Shown here: positions 1 to 7,320 of the stretch, in pieces | Numbering within the stretch: the first letter of the stretch is position 1 | Layout of the letters: every line of letters begins with the position of its first letter | NCBI GenBank assembly: GCA_002308795.1 | Contig: DBVV01000154.1 | Location: 1 to 16,052 of the forward strand | Length of the DNA stretch: 16,052 nt | Reading direction: 5' to 3' | From: Mageeibacillus sp. UBA1255 | GTDB taxonomy: Bacteria > Bacillota > Clostridia > UBA1212 > UBA1255 | Notes under the pieces: model-generated | What the model saw: the letters and a program-made list of their open reading frames with translations, nothing else | Databases searched by the model: none | Told to the model about the DNA's origin: nothing | Position numbers and translations under genes: made by a program

Positions 1-563
1 AGGCCTTCCTGGATGAGCTGCTTGAGCGACCAGCCTGCGCAGTATCCGGTCAGCATAGCCAGGTCGTGCAGATGAAGATCGGCGTTCTTATGAGCGTTAG
101 CGATCTCTTCGTCATAGATCTCGCTGAGCCAGTAGTTAGCGGTGATGGCGCCGGAGTTATGGAGGATCAGACCGCCGACCGAATACGTGACGGTAGAATT
201 CTCTTTAACGCGCCAGTCGATGGACTGAACGTAGTTATCTACCAGTTCCTTATAGTCAAGGATGGTGGATTTTAAATTACGGAGTTTTTCGCGCTGTTTA
301 CGGTAAAGGATGTACGCTTTCGCTACGTCCGCGTATCCTGCCTGTACGAGCACGGCCTCGACACTGTCCTGAATGTCTTCGACGGCTATCAGACCGTCTT
401 TGATCTTTGGTTCATACTCAGCTGTAACTTTCAATGCCAGCAGGTCGATTATGCTGGCGTTGTACTGTCTGTCAACGGCGTCGAACGCGCGAGTGATAGC
501 GTTGCTGATCTTGCTTAAGTTGAATTCGGAAACTTTTCCGTCTCTCTTTAGTACCTGGTACAT
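1..563 (-). CDS. nrdD: Anaerobic ribonucleoside-triphosphate reductase, N-terminal part (cut by window edge)
   Basis: Reading the minus strand from the ATG at 563-561 gives 187 codons without a stop, running off the left edge. The protein opens with an ATP-cone: MYQVLKRDGKVSEFNLSKI, then a helical stretch typical of the allosteric domain that senses ATP/dATP. Past residue 120 it enters the class III reductase body, including SVGGLILHNSGAITANYW and a His-rich NADLHLHDL. The enzyme reduces ribonucleotides to deoxyribonucleotides in the cytoplasm without oxygen, using a glycyl radical; the glycine loop is C-terminal and not in the window. The start is supported by AGGGAG eight bases upstream. 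Its activase gene nrdG lies at 2765 on the other strand rather than directly downstream. A consensus promoter lies about 200 bases upstream. Confidence 0.93.
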   Translation of the reverse strand, partial: MYQVLKRDGKVSEFNLSKISNAITRAFDAVDRQYNASIIDLLALKVTAEYEPKIKDGLIAVEDIQDSVEAVLVQAGYADVAKAYILYRKQREKLRNLKSTILDYKELVDNYVQSIDWRVKENSTVTYSVGGLILHNSGAITANYWLSEIYDEEIANAHKNADLHLHDLAMLTGYCAGWSLKQLIQEG

Positions 564-764
564 GATGTCCACTCCCTGAATTGTTTCTTTTATTTTATGC
601 TGCTTTAGCGTTATGACTTTGCCGTGGCGTACGCGCAGATGCCCCCGGGCGTCAATCTCCGCTTTGCGTAACGCGTACGTGCTTTCAGCGTGCGGATCTG
701 ATGCTTATTCCGGTAGTTCTCCCGTCCGGAGCATGATAGACCGTCTCCGGCGGCGTACGAAAAG
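564..764 (-). other. Long untranslated leader of nrdD
   Basis: This stretch lies between the predicted nrdD start point and its ATG. It contains GC-rich inverted pieces, for example CCGGAG and CTCCGG arms around 727-750 and the self-complementary GCCCCCGGGC near 637-646. I do not recognise a known riboswitch. Short open frames on both strands lack ribosome sites and look accidental. Confidence 0.4.
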
Positions 765-793
765 ATTATACACGCAGGCTTTTTCGGTGTCAA
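765..793 (-). promoter_or_regulatory. Sigma-A promoter for nrdD
   Basis: On the minus strand TTGACA (793-788), a 17-base spacer and TATAAT (770-765) match consensus perfectly. Transcription would start near 758, leaving a leader of about 195 bases before the nrdD ATG. Confidence 0.8.
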
Positions 794-831
794 TAGCAAA
801 ATAACAAAATATTGTAATTTTTTTTAAGATG

Positions 832-876
832 TGCCACTATATGTAGTGGTCAGGCGTTGCCGCAGATATAGTGGCA
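832..876. promoter_or_regulatory. NrdR-like dyad between the divergent nrdD and MBL-rubredoxin/nrdG promoters
   Basis: TGCCACTATAT (832-842) and ATATAGTGGCA (866-876) form a perfect 11-bp inverted repeat with a 23-base spacer. A third arm, ATGTAGTGG (841-849), makes 834-849 a near-palindrome, CCACTATATGTAGTGG. By my recollection of the NrdR box (acaCwAtATaTwGtgt) this 16-mer agrees at about 13 positions. The second site fits less well, and the 25-bp offset is not the usual NrdR spacing of about 31. The dyad sits roughly 100 bases from each predicted start point. NrdR control is inferred; another dyad-binding regulator is possible. Confidence 0.55.
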
Positions 877-922
877 AGAAACGGGACCGGGAGGGGAGCA
901 TCGTGATACGGATGCCCGGCTC

Positions 923-951
923 TTGAAAAAACAGAGCGTATGATATATATT
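923..951 (+). promoter_or_regulatory. Promoter for the MBL-rubredoxin / PPOX / nrdG run
   Basis: TTGAAA (923-928), 17 bases, then TATATT (946-951). The start point would be near 958, giving a leader of about 27 bases with AGGAGG at 971-976 before the ATG at 985. Confidence 0.6.
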
Positions 952-984
952 TAGAACGTAATAAAATAACAGGAGGACGCCGGT

Positions 985-1956
985 ATGGAAATCAAGGCAG
1001 TCAGATTCAGAAAAGATGGTTTTTACACACAGCCGTTCGCCTTCGGAGGAGAAGAGGGACCGGACAAATTCGATAAAAATATCCGCTACAGGGGCAGCCT
1101 GCAGAATTACCTTATTGACACAGGCGCAGAAGTTATCCTTGTCGACACCGGTCTTCCGGCCGGGACGCCCGAGGAAGTACCTGATGAAAACAGCCCGCTT
1201 TATACCGGTAAAGATATCTGTTCATATATGGAAGCGTTCGGATCACTAGGCTACAGACCGGAGCAGGTGACGAAGATCCTTCTCACTCATAAGCATGCAG
1301 ATCATTCGGGCGAACTTCGCTCGTTTCCGAACGCTGAAATATACGTGAATGCCGAGGAGGCGGGGGCGGCAGAGCTCCGGGACCTTCCAAATATAGTACC
1401 GGTATCGTTCACAGACGGAGCGTATTATAATTTCCCGGAATCGCAGAAGATCGCCGAGGGCGTTTATTACATAAAAGCTAAAGGTCATACGAACGGAAAC
1501 AGCATCGTTATCGTTGAAAACGACGGGCTGTTCTATATGCTCCACGGCGACATAACGTACGTTGACGAAGCACTGTACGAGAATAAACTCTCGGTCGTAT
1601 ACGAAGACCGTGCGGAAGCAAGAAAGACGCTTGACCTCGTGCGCGAATTCGTGAAAGAACGTCCGACCGTATATTGCGGGACACATACGCCGCAGGGATA
1701 CGAAAATCTCGAAGCAAAACGCGTGATCGACCTTAACGCCCCCGTGCCGACGACGCCTGCGGTGACCGATTTCTCCGCGAATACCGCAAGCGGTAAATAC
1801 GTCTGCTCTGTCTGCGGATACGTTTACGATCCTGCGGAACATGAAGGCGTAGCGTTCGAAGACCTTCCTGACGACTGGAATGCCCGAGATGCAAACAGCC
1901 TAAGGAGAAATTCAACAAAGCATAAAGGCGAGGAAATATATGGATCTGTCCGGTGA
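985..1956 (+). CDS. MBL-fold metallohydrolase fused to rubredoxin, frameshifted in the rubredoxin
   Basis: Residues 1-250 are a metallo-beta-lactamase fold of the lactonase/hydrolase type. The metal motif is HKHADH (H102, H104, D106, H107), with H168, D189 and H234 as the remaining likely ligands. A Pro/Thr linker leads to a rubredoxin starting near residue 271: YVCSVCGYVYD supplies C274 and C277, followed by FEDLPDDW ending at W298. After W298 the frame changes: the expected CPRCKQPKEKFNKA and stop lie one frame over (1881-1925), and only two bases separate the Trp and Cys codons where three are needed. As read, the protein loses half its iron ligands and ends in a spurious tail overlapping the next gene by 17 bases. 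The start has AGGAGG eight bases upstream. The role is probably redox or oxygen-linked; the hydrolase substrate is unknown. The His-rich site differs from flavodiiron proteins (HxExD). Confidence 0.88.
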   Translation: MEIKAVRFRKDGFYTQPFAFGGEEGPDKFDKNIRYRGSLQNYLIDTGAEVILVDTGLPAGTPEEVPDENSPLYTGKDICSYMEAFGSLGYRPEQVTKILLTHKHADHSGELRSFPNAEIYVNAEEAGAAELRDLPNIVPVSFTDGAYYNFPESQKIAEGVYYIKAKGHTNGNSIVIVENDGLFYMLHGDITYVDEALYENKLSVVYEDRAEARKTLDLVREFVKERPTVYCGTHTPQGYENLEAKRVIDLNAPVPTTPAVTDFSANTASGKYVCSVCGYVYDPAEHEGVAFEDLPDDWNARDANSLRRNSTKHKGEEIYGSVR

Positions 1957-2728
1957 ATTAAATGATCTGCTAAACGGGAAAGAATATGTTCGTGCATCGG
2001 CGCTTCTGTTAAAGACTGCGGGAACAGTGTATGCAGGGACGACCGGTCTTGACGGGCGCCCTCAGGTACGACCTGCTGCTTTTGCTTTTGAAGAGGAAGG
2101 AGCGTTTTATTTCCTTACGCTCAAAAGCAGACGCATATACGCGGAATTATCCAAAACCCCCTACGTGCAGTTTTGCACGAATGACGAAGAACACGGGATC
2201 ACTTTCAGACTGTCCGGAAAAGTCTGTTTTACAGAAGACAACGATCTGATCGCCCGTGCCGCAAATGCTTGTCCCGGGATCCTTAAAAACGCCGGCGGAG
2301 ATACGAAAATGCTCATAGCGTTTTTCCTCCTAGGGGCAGAAGCGCTGATCGGGACGGACGAATGCGAGCGAAAACTTCCTTTGCCTGATCCTGCCGGTGT
2401 GCTTATCGGTGTTACGATTAAAAAGAAACCTGAATTAAGAGACAGGATCGTGAAAATACTGGAACGCCGCGAAGCTGAACCGCCAAAGATCGGGACCGAT
2501 GCATTGAAATCGTACGACGGCGCGCTGTTCGTTTTCGCGTATGCGGCAAAGGCGATTTGGCCGCGGATGGATATCAGACCGATCGAACGCGCTGCCGTTT
2601 TTGAAACGTACGACGAACGCGAACGGTACGTTGACCGCGCCGCATTTATAATTGGCAACGCCGTAATAAACTACCCCGAGGATATTACTTTCTGGCTTGA
2701 CCCCGCCCGCTGGACCGCTGAAAAATAA
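1940..2728 (+). CDS. Pyridoxamine 5'-phosphate oxidase-like flavin protein with extra C-terminal region
   Basis: The first 140 or so residues look like the split-barrel FMN-binding fold of the PPOX family: GTTGLDGRPQVRPAAF, FYFLTLKSRRIYAEL, YVQFCTNDEEHGITFRLSG. This fold binds flavin or F420 and usually carries out redox reactions; no exact substrate can be read. Residues 150-262 are not part of a simple PPOX domain and I do not recognise them; they contain a hydrophobic ALFVFAYAAKAIWP and a charged segment ending in an aromatic tail. A GCGAGG ribosome site precedes the ATG. If the upstream frameshift is corrected, the gap to the MBL-rubredoxin gene is 14 bases, so the two are probably co-transcribed and could share electrons (rubredoxin to flavin). 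That coupling is inference. Confidence 0.72.
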   Translation: MDLSGELNDLLNGKEYVRASALLLKTAGTVYAGTTGLDGRPQVRPAAFAFEEEGAFYFLTLKSRRIYAELSKTPYVQFCTNDEEHGITFRLSGKVCFTEDNDLIARAANACPGILKNAGGDTKMLIAFFLLGAEALIGTDECERKLPLPDPAGVLIGVTIKKKPELRDRIVKILERREAEPPKIGTDALKSYDGALFVFAYAAKAIWPRMDIRPIERAAVFETYDERERYVDRAAFIIGNAVINYPEDITFWLDPARWTAEK

Positions 2729-2764
2729 TTGCTGAAAAATAAAATACTGCAGGAAGAGGAAAAA

Positions 2765-3457
2765 ATGAAAATACATGGATTACAAAAATTGACGCTGCTC
2801 GATTTCCCCGGACAGATAGCGTGCACGGTGTTCACGGCCGGGTGCAATATGCGCTGCCCGTTCTGCCATAACGCTGCGCTCGTCACTCATATCGACGCCG
2901 ATGCATATATGGACGAGGAGGAATTTTTCTCGTTCCTTAAAAAGCGTACCGGCGTGCTGGACGGGGTGGCAATAACCGGCGGAGAGCCTACGCTTGTCCC
3001 CGATCTTCCCGCGTTTATGGAGCGCGTGCGGTCAATGGGTTTTAAGGTAAAGCTCGACACCAACGGTTCTCGTCCGGAAGTTTTGCGTGCGATCATTACT
3101 GCCGGCCTTGCCGATTACGTCGCCATGGACATTAAGAACTCAAAGGAGAATTACGGAAAGACCGTGGGTATCGCAGATTTTTCGTTAGCTCCGGTCGAAG
3201 AGAGCGTTGACATCCTGATGGGTTCCGGCGTCCCGTTCGAGTTCCGTACGACCGTCGTGGATGCCCTCCATTCTCCCTCCGATTTTGAATCGATCGGCCG
3301 CTGGCTCGCCGGACCAGAACCGTATTTCCTTCAGAATTTTAAAGATTCCGGCGATCTGATCGTGCCCGGTATGACGGGGAAGACTCCCGAAGAGATGGAG
3401 GAGTGCCTGAGAGCAGTGAAACCTTTTATACCTAACGCCAGCCTCAGGGGGCTGTGA
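2765..3457 (+). CDS. nrdG: Anaerobic ribonucleotide reductase activating protein (radical SAM)
   Basis: The 230-residue protein has the radical-SAM cluster motif C27-NMR-C31-PF-C34 near the N-terminus, then VAITGGEPTL (SAM-binding GGEP at 72-75) and KLDTNGS. The opening GLQKLTLLDFPG is typical of the NrdG2-type activase, which cleaves S-adenosylmethionine to put the glycyl radical on NrdD. I chose the ATG at 2765, with AGGAAG eight bases upstream, over an in-frame TTG at 2729 that adds a poorly conserved-looking 12 residues next to the previous stop. It is the third gene of the run starting at 985, while its partner nrdD is divergent. A YjjW-like or pyruvate formate-lyase-type activase is a less likely alternative. 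Confidence 0.88.
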   Translation: MKIHGLQKLTLLDFPGQIACTVFTAGCNMRCPFCHNAALVTHIDADAYMDEEEFFSFLKKRTGVLDGVAITGGEPTLVPDLPAFMERVRSMGFKVKLDTNGSRPEVLRAIITAGLADYVAMDIKNSKENYGKTVGIADFSLAPVEESVDILMGSGVPFEFRTTVVDALHSPSDFESIGRWLAGPEPYFLQNFKDSGDLIVPGMTGKTPEEMEECLRAVKPFIPNASLRGL

Positions 3458-3476
3458 TCGATCGGCGGTCTGCACC

Positions 3477-3505
3477 TTGCGCTCCGTTTTAAGGTGTAGT
3501 AAAAT
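3477..3505 (+). promoter_or_regulatory. Probable promoter for lysA
   Basis: TTGCGC (3477-3482), 17 bases, TAAAAT (3500-3505). The CACCTT/AAGGTG inverted pair (3473-3478 and 3491-3496) overlaps it. The leader of about 115 bases has a GC-rich hairpin, CCCGCG/CGCGGG (3550-3555 and 3563-3568). No lysine riboswitch was recognised and the leader is shorter than that aptamer. Confidence 0.5.
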
Positions 3506-3594
3506 ATTTACGGCGGAAGAGGCGAACGTCTGCATCCGCCTGCCTGCATCCCGCGGCGCCCGCGCGGGAAAGATCAGGCGCACGCAAAGGTGAA

Positions 3595-3618
3595 GAAGCA
3601 CGGAAGCACGGAAGCGAG
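3595..3618 (+). repeat. Three tandem 8-base units before lysA
   Basis: GAAGCACG occurs twice in tandem followed by the variant GAAGCGAG, whose GAG leads into the lysA ribosome site (GAGGA at 3616-3620). Copy change here could shift leader length but not the coding frame. Confidence 0.5.
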
Positions 3619-3626
3619 GAAAAGGT

Positions 3627-4895
3627 ATGAAAAAAAGCTGCTTTATTGACGTCGAAACCGCCGAAAGACTGGCGGCGAAATACCCGACACCTTTTTACGT
3701 TTATAATGAGCAGGGGATACGCGACGGGATACGCGCATTAAACAGAGCGTTCTCCTGGAACAAAGGATTCAAAGAATACTTCGCCGTAAAAGCTTGTCCC
3801 AACCCGTTCCTGATGAAGATCATCCACGAAGAAGGATGCGGGATGGACTGCTCGTCGTACTGTGAACTTATATTGTCCGACAGCATCGGACTCAGCGGCG
3901 ACGACATCATGTTCTCATCAAACGTGACGCCCGCTGCTGATTTCGAATACGCAAGAAAGCTAAACGCCATCATCAACCTCGACGACGAAACACACGTCGA
4001 CTTCCTCGCTAAACACGGAGGGATCCCGGAAGAAATTTGTCTGAGGTATAATCCCGGCGGAAATTTCTCGATAAGCGGCGCGATAATGGGTAACCCCCAG
4101 GACGCTAAATACGGTATGACGGAAGAGCAGCTTATAAGGTCCGTAAAAAAACTTTCCGCGATGGGAGCGAAACGGTTCGGCATACACGCGTTTTTAGCTT
4201 CAAATATGATCGATCCCGACTATTATCCCACTCTCGCGGAGATACTGTTCGAGCTGGCTGTAAGGGTAAACGAAAAGACGGGCGCGAAATTCACGTTCGT
4301 GAACCTCTCCGGAGGCATCGGCATACCGTACAGGCCGGAGGACAAGGCTCCCGATCTGGATTATATCGGTGCTAAGGTAAAAGAAGCGTACGACCGTGTC
4401 GTTGTCCCGTCGGCGCTTAAAAAGCTGTCGATCAAGGCGGAACTCGGGCGCTATATCACCGGTGCGCACGGCATGCTCGTGACGAGGGCAATACACGTAA
4501 AACACATCTACAAAGAATATATAGGCGTTGACGCCTGCGCCGCGAACCTGATGCGACCGGCAATGTACGGTGCGTACCACCATATAACCGTGCTCGGAAA
4601 AGAAAACAGGCCTCTTGACCACGTTTACGACGTGACGGGAGGCCTGTGCGAAAACAACGATAAATTCGCTATCGACCGGATGCTTCCGGAGATCGTGCCC
4701 GGAGATTTGCTGGCGATCCACGACGCAGGCGGCCACGGCTACGCGATGGGGTATAATTACAACGGAAAGCTCCGCTCGGCCGAGATACTTCTGAAGCAGG
4801 ACGGAACGGACGAACTCATACGAAGAGCCGAGACACCTGCCGATTATCTGGCTACGTTTGATTTCTGTGATATAATAAAAAAAGAACTGCTGTGA
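3627..4895 (+). CDS. lysA: Diaminopimelate decarboxylase
   Basis: A 422-residue fold-III PLP enzyme of the alanine racemase/ornithine decarboxylase superfamily. The PLP lysine is K55 in EYFAVKACPNP. Other family blocks are RFGIHAFLASN, FVNLSGGIGIPYRP (phosphate-binding Gly loop), YIGVDACAANLMRPAMYGAYHH, GGLCENNDKFAIDR (Cys of the active site from the other subunit) and HDAGGHGYAMGYNYNG. The reaction is decarboxylation of meso-diaminopimelate to L-lysine in the cytoplasm. The HAFLASN and CENND forms are the variant seen in many anaerobic Clostridia and Bacteroidetes rather than HIGSQ/CESGD. Start: ATG with GAGGA six bases upstream. The next gene begins 53 bases on. A related carboxynorspermidine or other amino-acid decarboxylase is possible but less likely. 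Confidence 0.87.
   Translation: MKKSCFIDVETAERLAAKYPTPFYVYNEQGIRDGIRALNRAFSWNKGFKEYFAVKACPNPFLMKIIHEEGCGMDCSSYCELILSDSIGLSGDDIMFSSNVTPAADFEYARKLNAIINLDDETHVDFLAKHGGIPEEICLRYNPGGNFSISGAIMGNPQDAKYGMTEEQLIRSVKKLSAMGAKRFGIHAFLASNMIDPDYYPTLAEILFELAVRVNEKTGAKFTFVNLSGGIGIPYRPEDKAPDLDYIGAKVKEAYDRVVVPSALKKLSIKAELGRYITGAHGMLVTRAIHVKHIYKEYIGVDACAANLMRPAMYGAYHHITVLGKENRPLDHVYDVTGGLCENNDKFAIDRMLPEIVPGDLLAIHDAGGHGYAMGYNYNGKLRSAEILLKQDGTDELIRRAETPADYLATFDFCDIIKKELL
4868..4876 (+). promoter_or_regulatory. Possible extended -10 promoter inside the lysA 3' end
   Basis: TGATATAAT is an extended -10 (TGnTATAAT). The -35 position (CTGGCT, 4848-4853) is weak. It would start transcription near 4883 for the regulator and synthetase pair, which could otherwise be read through from lysA. 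Confidence 0.4.
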
Positions 4896-4948
4896 ACCGG
4901 AGCCAGGCGGTAAACGAGGCGCAGGTACGGCAAAAAGGGAGGAACGAG

Positions 4949-5539
4949 ATGAATACGCATTCTGAAACTCGTGCGGAAAACGCGGGAGCGGTAAACAAGG
5001 ATATTGCCGCCAGGATCCGCGAATTAAGGGAAGTATGCGATATGGAGCGGTCGGAACTGGCGGAGGCGCTGGGGCTGAGCGTAGAAGAATATTCGAAATA
5101 TGAAGACGGAGAGAAAGACTTTCCGGTAAGCTTCCTGTACGAACTTGCGGCAATGTTCAAAGTCGATCTCACCGAACTTCTGACTGGTACCGCTCCGAGG
5201 CTGGCCAACTGCTCGATCGTAAGAAAGGGAGAGGGAATTGCCGTTGACCGCTACGAGGGGTACGATTTTGAGAGCATCGCGTACAAATTTATCGGACGCC
5301 GCGTGGAGCCTATGATCGTAACTGTCGGTCCGGAGACGGAATTCGCGCCTCCCGAGCTCGTGTCGCACTCCGGTCAGGAATTCAATTTCGTGCTTGAAGG
5401 GCAGATCACGGTGCTGTTCGGCGAACGTAGTTTTCTGCTGAACGAAGGCGACTGCTTCTATTTCGATCCGACCGTGCCTCACGCGCAGTGTGCTCACGGA
5501 GGAAAGAGCGCCAGATTCTTGACTGTAATAATGCCATAA
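4949..5539 (+). CDS. XRE-family regulator with C-terminal cupin domain
   Basis: From the ATG at 4949 the protein is 196 residues. An HTH_3/XRE domain spans about residues 18-75 (IAARIRELREVCDMERSELA ... GLSVEEYSKYEDGEK). A cupin_2 barrel follows at about 110-195, with HSGQEFNFVLEGQITVLFG and GDCFYFDPTVPHAQ carrying the likely metal or ligand residues. Such proteins bind DNA through the HTH and sense a small molecule in the cupin. The ATG is chosen because AGGGAGG lies six bases before it; an in-frame GTG at 4892 overlapping the lysA stop would add 19 low-complexity residues and lacks a good site. It sits 9 bases before the acyl-CoA synthetase, so control of that gene, perhaps in response to an acid or acyl-CoA, is a fair inference. 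Confidence 0.85.
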   Translation: MNTHSETRAENAGAVNKDIAARIRELREVCDMERSELAEALGLSVEEYSKYEDGEKDFPVSFLYELAAMFKVDLTELLTGTAPRLANCSIVRKGEGIAVDRYEGYDFESIAYKFIGRRVEPMIVTVGPETEFAPPELVSHSGQEFNFVLEGQITVLFGERSFLLNEGDCFYFDPTVPHAQCAHGGKSARFLTVIMP

Positions 5540-5548
5540 GAGGGAACC

Positions 5549-7240
5549 ATGAAAGATGCACTTCTTAAACGATTCGCGCCGCGGCTCGAATTTGACTCAT
5601 ACGAGGATTTTAAACAGAATTTTACAATAAACGTACCTGACGACTTCAACTTCGGATATGACGTTGTCGACGCCTGGACCGAGCTTGAGCCCGGAAAGCG
5701 CGCTCTGGTGTGGTGCAACGACGCCGGAGAGGAACGCGTGTTTACTTTTGACGACGTGAAAGCGTATTCGAACAGGATATGCAACTATCTTGTCTCGCTC
5801 GGGATACGCAAGGGCGACCGCATCATGCTCATAATGAAGCGCCGCTGGGAGTACTGGATGACTGCCACGGCTCTGCATAAGCTGGGAGCGGTGATGATCC
5901 CCGCTTCGTTCCAGCTCACCGAAAAAGATCTGATCTACCGTATAAATGCCGCAAACGTGCGCATGATCGTCATCGCCGAAGACGAAAATATAATCGGCCA
6001 CGTGGAAAATTCCGTTGACCGCTGCCCGACGCTGGAATACCGCGCTCTCGTTACGGCCCGTGACGGACAATGCCGTGACGGCTGGCTCGACTACCGCGCC
6101 GGATTTATGGCGATGCCGGATAAATTTGCGCGTCCGGAGGGTGAAGCGGCCGTCAAGGCGAACGACCCCATGATCATCTATTTCACGTCAGGTACGACGG
6201 GAATGCCCAAGATGGTGCTGCATCTGCAGAAATACCCGCTCGGACATATATTGACCTCGCGCTTCTGGCAGCAGGTAGAGGATAACGGCCTTCATCTCAC
6301 CGTTTCTGACTCAGGCTGGGCAAAGTTTTCGTGGGGGAAGATATACGGAGGCTGGCTGTCCGGTACGGCTCAGCTAGGCTACGATATGGATAAATTCGTC
6401 CCCGAAAAGCTTCTGCGTGTTATTGAAAAGTACCGCATAACCACTTTCTGCGCACCGGCAACGATGTACAGGTTTATGATAAAAGAAGACCTTTCGCGCT
6501 TCGATCTCTCCTCGATCCACCACTGCTGCATGGCAGGCGAGCCTCTTAACCCCGCGGTATTTGATCAGTGGGAGCAGTTAACAGGCCATAAACTTTACGA
6601 GGGCTTCGGCCAGACCGAGACGCCCGTGCTGATGGCAAATTTCAAATGGATCACGCCTAAACCCGGTTCTACCGGAAAACCATCCGCGATATACAACATT
6701 GCTCTCGTAAACGAAGACGGTAAAGAATGCGAGATAGGTGAGGAAGGCGAGATCGTTATTCGGGGAGCAAGAGATAATCCCCCGGTAGGCCTGACCGCCG
6801 GATACCTTGGAGATGACGAGGCCAATGAAAAACTGTGGCGCGGCGGTGATTTTCACACCGGCGACAATGCCTGGATGGATGAGGACGGATATATCTGGTT
6901 TATCGGGCGTGTCGATGACGTTATCAAATGTTCCGGGTACCGTATCGGTCCGTTCGAGGTCGAATCCGCGCTTATGACTCACCCTGCGGTGCTTGAGTGT
7001 GCAATAACCGCTGCTCCGGACCCGGTGCGCGGCCAGGTCGTGAAGGCGACGGTAGTGCTCGTTAAAAACCGCGGATATGAGCCTACAGACGAACTCAGAA
7101 AAGAACTTCAGAACCACGTGAAGAAAGTTACTGCGCCTTATAAATACCCGCGCATACTTGAATTCGTAGACGAACTGCCTAAAACCGTAAGCGGTAAGAT
7201 CCGGCGCGCCGCGATCCGTCACAAAGATTCAGAAGGCTGA
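5549..7240 (+). CDS. AMP-forming acyl-CoA synthetase (acetyl/medium-chain type)
   Basis: A complete 563-residue ANL-superfamily ligase that activates a carboxylic acid with ATP to an acyl-AMP and then to acyl-CoA. The phosphate-binding loop is YFTSGTTGMPK (211-221), the adenine/magnesium motif is YEGFGQTET (about Q355), the hinge is GRVDDVIKCSGYRIG, and the catalytic lysine is K550 in TVSGKIRR. DSGWAKFSWGKIYGGWLSG and the overall length resemble medium-chain (ACSM-like) or short-chain synthetases more than the roughly 650-residue Acs. The substrate (acetate, propionate, an aromatic or branched acid) cannot be read. The start has a GAGGGA ribosome site overlapping the preceding stop, so the gene is translationally close to the XRE-cupin regulator. 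Confidence 0.88.
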   Translation: MKDALLKRFAPRLEFDSYEDFKQNFTINVPDDFNFGYDVVDAWTELEPGKRALVWCNDAGEERVFTFDDVKAYSNRICNYLVSLGIRKGDRIMLIMKRRWEYWMTATALHKLGAVMIPASFQLTEKDLIYRINAANVRMIVIAEDENIIGHVENSVDRCPTLEYRALVTARDGQCRDGWLDYRAGFMAMPDKFARPEGEAAVKANDPMIIYFTSGTTGMPKMVLHLQKYPLGHILTSRFWQQVEDNGLHLTVSDSGWAKFSWGKIYGGWLSGTAQLGYDMDKFVPEKLLRVIEKYRITTFCAPATMYRFMIKEDLSRFDLSSIHHCCMAGEPLNPAVFDQWEQLTGHKLYEGFGQTETPVLMANFKWITPKPGSTGKPSAIYNIALVNEDGKECEIGEEGEIVIRGARDNPPVGLTAGYLGDDEANEKLWRGGDFHTGDNAWMDEDGYIWFIGRVDDVIKCSGYRIGPFEVESALMTHPAVLECAITAAPDPVRGQVVKATVVLVKNRGYEPTDELRKELQNHVKKVTAPYKYPRILEFVDELPKTVSGKIRRAAIRHKDSEG

Positions 7241-7274
7241 TGACCGCCGTATTTTTGAATAGTTTACTGAAAAT

Positions 7275-7310
7275 AAAATCCCGGCGGATCATTCGGTTCG
7301 CCGGGGTTTA
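7275..7310. terminator. Bidirectional intrinsic terminator
   Basis: CCCGGCG (7280-7286) pairs with CGCCGGG (7299-7305); the stem extends through A-T pairs on the outside (AAAT ... GTTT). It lies between the convergent synthetase (+) and PIG-L (-) genes and has T-rich flanks both ways. Confidence 0.8.
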
Positions 7311-7320
7311 ATTAGCACGA

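Noticed and set aside
66..579. Plus-strand open frames opposite the left edge gene
   Set aside because: Shadows of nrdD, whose minus-strand reading gives a clear ATP-cone and reductase sequence.
611..804. Open frames of 62-63 codons on both strands in the nrdD leader
   Set aside because: No ribosome site, composition unlike a protein, and they run through the nrdD promoter boxes.
1246..1842. Long minus-strand frame of 198 codons opposite the MBL gene
   Set aside because: Arg/Phe/Val-rich shadow with no recognisable domain; the plus strand has a full metal-site motif series.
1876..1883. Programmed minus-one frameshift in the MBL-rubredoxin gene
   Set aside because: No slippery heptamer, and rubredoxin fusions are not known to use recoding; sequence error or mutation is simpler.
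985..1956. Flavodiiron protein (FprA) identity for the MBL-rubredoxin fusion
   Set aside because: The metal motif is HKHADH rather than HxExD and there is no flavodoxin domain.
3550..3568. GC-rich hairpin in the lysA leader as a lysine riboswitch or attenuator
   Set aside because: Leader is too short for the lysine aptamer and there is no T-run after the hairpin.
4892..4948. GTG start of the regulator overlapping the lysA stop
   Set aside because: The ATG at 4949 has a strong AGGGAGG site and begins just before the HTH domain; the added 19 residues are not domain-like.
4200..5153. Minus-strand frame of 317 codons spanning lysA and the regulator
   Set aside because: It crosses two well-supported genes and has no ribosome site or family motif.
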